Assembly (NCBI GenBank): GCA_039881045.1
Contig: JAYWVB010000008.1
Location: forward strand, 992,001 to 1,056,000
Length of the DNA: 64,000 nucleotides
Reading direction: 5' to 3'
Origin: Chaetomium olivaceum
Lineage: Eukaryota; Ascomycota; Sordariomycetes; Sordariales; Chaetomiaceae
Part shown: positions 60,183 to 64,000 of the stretch, piece by piece
How the letters are laid out: every line of letters begins with the position of its first letter
How positions within the stretch are numbered: position 1 is the stretch's first letter
Notes under the pieces: model-generated
Seen by the model: only the letters and a program-made list of their open reading frames with translations
The model's database searches: none
What the model was told of the DNA's origin: nothing
Program-made: the position numbers and the translations under genes

Positions 60183-63100
60183 CCCACGGGCTCAGACCAA
60201 TATGAGGAGAACCGTCTTATTTGTCTTTTGCTCATCAATTCACCGCAGTAGAGGGACACTCGTCAATTTCCCGTTTACCCCCTCAAAGCACTCATGGATC
60301 AGTAAGACAACCATCGCCACCACCGGCGTCGTCAGCAATCCCCAAGCTTGACCCCTCGGTGAGCTTTCAGCATGAGACCCGCCTCACGCCGAAGAACGCC
60401 GGCGCTAGATGAGTGGAGATGTGATGGCGACCGTTTCGGGACGACGTCAACCTCAACTCGGCTGAGACTCATAACCTTTACGACACCATTCCCGGGTTGG
60501 GAAAGCTGAGCGGTTCACAGCCCCAGCGAAATAGTTAGCTGCTGCTGCTGGGCGACTTGACACTTGCGCACTCTCGAGTCTCCAAGCCATCACTGAATTG
60601 CGGGACATGCACTTTCGAAGCAAGTAAACTGCTCTTGAGGATTGGGGATCCCATCCCTCGGCGGATATCAAGATGACAACGTGACCAATCTTTCAGCCTT
60701 CTTAGTGAGCCGCCTCCTAGAGGATTATTCTATCAGCTGACTTGGGTTCTGGCATGATTGGTGCGGATTGTCTCATGAGCCCACTGACAACTCCCAAGTC
60801 AGCCGCCAACGACGTGGTCCGATATCGCGGTTGTCCTTGGCGGTTCTAAAGCAGGCAAATTTCCGCTTGAGTCATCGCTGGGACGGACTTTTGAGTTGGG
60901 CTGAGCCGTATCCCCCTGGTCAAGGCCAGATGGCGGTGGAATGATTGGTTGCGCTTAGCCAGTCGCCAAAGACCAAGATCCAAGGCCTTGCAAAAGGCTA
61001 GCCAGAGACTGCTCGTCTGCCTTGCTGGATGGATACAGGAATGATATCGTCACTTGTTGTTCGTTGTTTCTTGATGTTGGGTTGCTCTGCATTTGCACAA
61101 GGCGTCACCGACCTGGCTGAGCCCATGAATAGTAAGACTAGTTTGCAGACCCATGCAGCTGGTGACGGACCGAAAGCGGGGTTGAGGTTGGAGAGTGTGT
61201 TTATTGGATGAAATTGGATGAACATGCGTTTCTGAGACCGTTTTCGATATTCGAGTCGTTGATGTGGCCCATTACAGACACCCGTCTCCAAAAGCTCAGA
61301 ACGAGGGGTTATGATGGCACGGAAGCAGAGCCGATTCGAAGGAATCTGAGCTCAGCCGGAGGACGGTTGGGAAGTGTACGCGAACAAGATCGACTAACTA
61401 CAGTATGGCCCTGACCTTTGAAACCTTGACCCAGAACACACGTTCGCGTCTGCTGGACTTCAGACGAGACCGTGACTGGCGGATTGACTCCCAAGGTTTT
61501 GGGAGAGCGTCATAGCTGCCGGTCACCCCGTGTTGTGCCTCTGTATTCGTAGGCTCGGGCTGGTGATGCACCGGGCTGGGCTGTGCGAGGGAGGCAATGA
61601 GAGGGGCTGCTCTGGCGCGCCCCATGAGCACAGCCTGCCCGCATTGCGGGGGAAGTCGCACAATTCGGGGCTTCAGTATGCGATCGGCGTTAACCATGTA
61701 TCATGTTGGAAGACAGCACCCGGACAGGCCGGATTCTGTTCGAAATACGGATAAGCACTCCTCCGTCTCTGGGACGAGATCCCATTTTCACCGGCCGTGC
61801 TGAGCTGAAACGGCTACGAGACCACTCAATCAACGGATGAGACCGCGCTCACTCACCTTCCCCCGGAGGTTCAGCACATTTGAGTGGTTCGATCAATCAG
61901 GGTGCAAGCAGTCGCGCGGCTATGGGATGATGGGCGCTGAAAACAGAAGCCGGCTGGAGACTGGCCACCTGGTCCCATCGTTCGTTTGTTAAGGTCAGAA
62001 AAGTCAGGTTCTCTGATCCGCTTCAATCCGCGCTATCTTAGGTAATGATGGCCAAGCAAGCATCGAGGTTCGATCATGCGCACCTTTTTCCGTCTCAAAA
62101 CTTGCGTCCGAAGTTCACCAGTGGAGGCGCTGAGGCGTTCGACGACGCAAGGGACTCACCGGGCAAATGCAGGGAAGAGGGATGTGCACAATGGGGGATG
62201 AAATCTCCTGAGTGGCGCAAATTACAGCCAATTCCGGCTGTGGCGATTCGCGCTTTTGAGATTTGCGAGACCACCAGTCACGCCAGTGTCGCCGCCTCGT
62301 AACCCTCCCTCACTTCCCATCAGCCTGTCAGGGTGTTGACTAAGCTCATCAACTGGGTGGCTGAGAATGACTCAACTTTTCATAAAGTGAAGTTTTTAGC
62401 ATGTGCCTCGCATGAGCTCGGGCACTGAGACTCTGCTGAGGCCTCACGAACATCATCGGAGACGACGTCTCAACACCGACCCCGATGATGCAATCAAGTT
62501 CCGGAAGCCACTGTCCCCGAAGCTCACTTTCATGCTGCTGGCTGAACTCGAAAAACGCTAATAAATCACTGCCGGAGCCAAGAAAACGGACACGGCGAGG
62601 GCGACGGAGAATGACGACCAAAAGGGCATCTGCGCCTTCTTCCCAGGCTAGACCGCCTTGGGTAGACCAAGACACGCTAGACATGGGTGTTTGGCTTTGT
62701 GTGCAGGCTGGCGAGCGAGCTGGCCACACCACAACACAACCCCACCCCGCCGCTTTGCAGCAGCTTGGCCAATCAAGCTGTCGCTGATTTTACCATTTCT
62801 CCCATCCTCCGGGCGAGTTGAAACTGCGAGTGTGTCTCGACGTGAGGTGGTGCCGACCCGGCAGATTGATGGCGGGAGAAGAGGGGCTTCGAGAAGGACG
62901 GTGTGCCTGTTGGCACCTGCAGGCACTGGGCTCCTTCCATGTTGCTTGTCGGGGTCGTCGCGAATCGCTGGAACGCTCGGAACGGAGAGGAAGAAGAGGG
63001 GGGAGATGCCGGAAGCGTAATCAAACGAGACATCAACGAGACATCGTATTTGTGTAAATCGTGGGCGCAAAGTGACCCGAAGCAGTCGCCATCCATTTCG

Positions 63101-64000
63101 CCCGTACGGAATCTGAGTGTGGGCTTCGCCAGGTGCTGGGATTCTGGGATTCTGCCAAGCGGCGTTCAATGTCGCACCGCTGACTGTCATGGACGGCTGG
63201 GGCCAGGTGTGGACGGCCTGCAGGAGTGTGGAGGTTGGGGGGGGGGGGGGAGGGGGATCGGGTCGGTGGTGCAGACCTGGCTGTGGGCTGCTTGCAGCGT
63301 TTTGGCGTTTTGGCGTTTTGGCCCGAGTTTGGCAACCCCCCGTGGCATCAAGGACCCGGCGCACCCCATTCAAAACTAAGCCAGTGCCGTGCCGAGATGC
63401 TCACTCTCCTTCCCTCCCCCCATCGAGCCGTCACGATGCTCAACTTCAAGATCTAGGAAGAAGCGGCTCTCCTGTAGTCAGCTTGTGAGATCTGTGTATC
63501 TTCTACTCTCCTCTCCTCTCAATTTTTCAAACCGTCCTTCGTCTTCCCACTTCATTTCCGGTCCCAGTCCCTTTTTTTGCAGTCCCGGTTTCTTGTCCCA
63601 GCATCCCGTTCCACTTTCCAATGATTGCCAGTCTGTTTGTCTAGAACGTTTCCCTTTCTCGCGACGCATTCACTTGCTCGCTGCGACAAAGGAAAACAGT
63701 CCCAACGGGCACACTCCCTTTCCCGGCAGCGTGTGCAAAAACCTAGACGACCAGCTCTCTCGGCCTCGCACCCGGTGTTGCTCGAAAAAATCACCCCCCG
63801 GTCCAACCAACCCGACCCCGAACAAGGAATCCGCCGCCCATCAAAGAAAAGGCGAGAAAAAAAGCGAGCAGCGCAACCAAGTCATCATCACTCATTTTCC
63901 CGCCTGGCTTCTAACACGACGCCGGTGACCCGACCAAACCGCCACTGCGTTTCCGCAAAGGAGAAAGGGGACCCATTTTCAGGCTCCCGCCGGACTGGTC

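Larger units (their letters stand above)
58298..64000. other. 5.7 kb 3' region without a firm gene
   Basis: After SUB2 no ORF has a recognised domain. Candidates 59739-60182 (minus), 62349-62732 (minus) and 62648-63373 (minus) lack splice-linked neighbours. Pyrimidine tandem repeats occur at about 59225-59310, and a T run at about 59138-59148. From about 63400 to the right edge the plus strand is C/T-rich, like a leader of a gene that starts beyond the window. No tRNA, rRNA or transposon was recognised. Confidence 0.45.

Noticed and set aside
61029..61211. 60-codon ORF with signal-peptide-like start
   Set aside because: It is short and lacks cysteines after the signal-like part, with no other support; a chance hydrophobic run is likely.

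Overview
The window reads as nuclear DNA of a filamentous ascomycete, most likely a Sordariomycete of the Sordariales/Chaetomiaceae type. Genes are separated by wide spacers, introns are mostly 50-110 bp with GT..CTAAC..AG signals, and the gene set is typical of that group: a NIT2/AREA GATA factor, a Dbf2/SidB kinase, a DASH Hsk3 subunit, a fungal-specific FunK1 kinase and a fungal HNH_2 protein. No prokaryotic operons, CRISPR arrays, rRNA or convincing tRNA genes were seen. The species cannot be fixed from the sequence alone.

Layout. 0-5 kb: a NIPA-type (DUF803) transporter running off the left edge (minus), V-ATPase subunit E (plus), and a 627-residue uncharacterised nuclear-type protein with a PIP-like N-terminus (minus). 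7-15 kb: a P4-ATPase lipid flippase and an Msc7-type aldehyde dehydrogenase (both plus). 16-19.5 kb: the nitrogen regulator nit-2/areA (minus), followed by a 6 kb spacer that contains its upstream region. 25.5-27 kb: a secreted, probably GPI-anchored wall protein (minus). 28.8-32.5 kb: the Dbf2 mitotic-exit/septation kinase and a WBP11-like splicing protein, transcribed divergently. 32.5-40 kb: a 7.6 kb stretch with no supportable gene. 40-43 kb: a ketopantoate-reductase-like protein with a long disordered tail. 44.5-50.5 kb: an accessory patch with a FunK1 kinase, two FunK1 fragments, an orphan ORF and an intact HNH_2 gene placed between two inverted repeats. 51-58.3 kb: a housekeeping block of cysteinyl-tRNA synthetase, HSK3, RNase P/MRP subunit Rpr2 and the mRNA-export helicase SUB2. 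58.3-64 kb: nothing firmly supportable.

Most genes are unrelated housekeeping or regulatory units rather than a pathway. The only patch that looks like a linked accessory module is FunK1 plus HNH_2.

A general caution applies. Eight genes, several expected to be essential, are broken by one-base frame changes, many of them in homopolymer runs. The cysteinyl-tRNA synthetase also carries two in-frame stops. Indel errors in the assembly are the simplest explanation for most of these. The flippase, with at least nine breaks, is also a candidate true pseudogene. For these genes I give the span of the whole locus and state where the frame changes.
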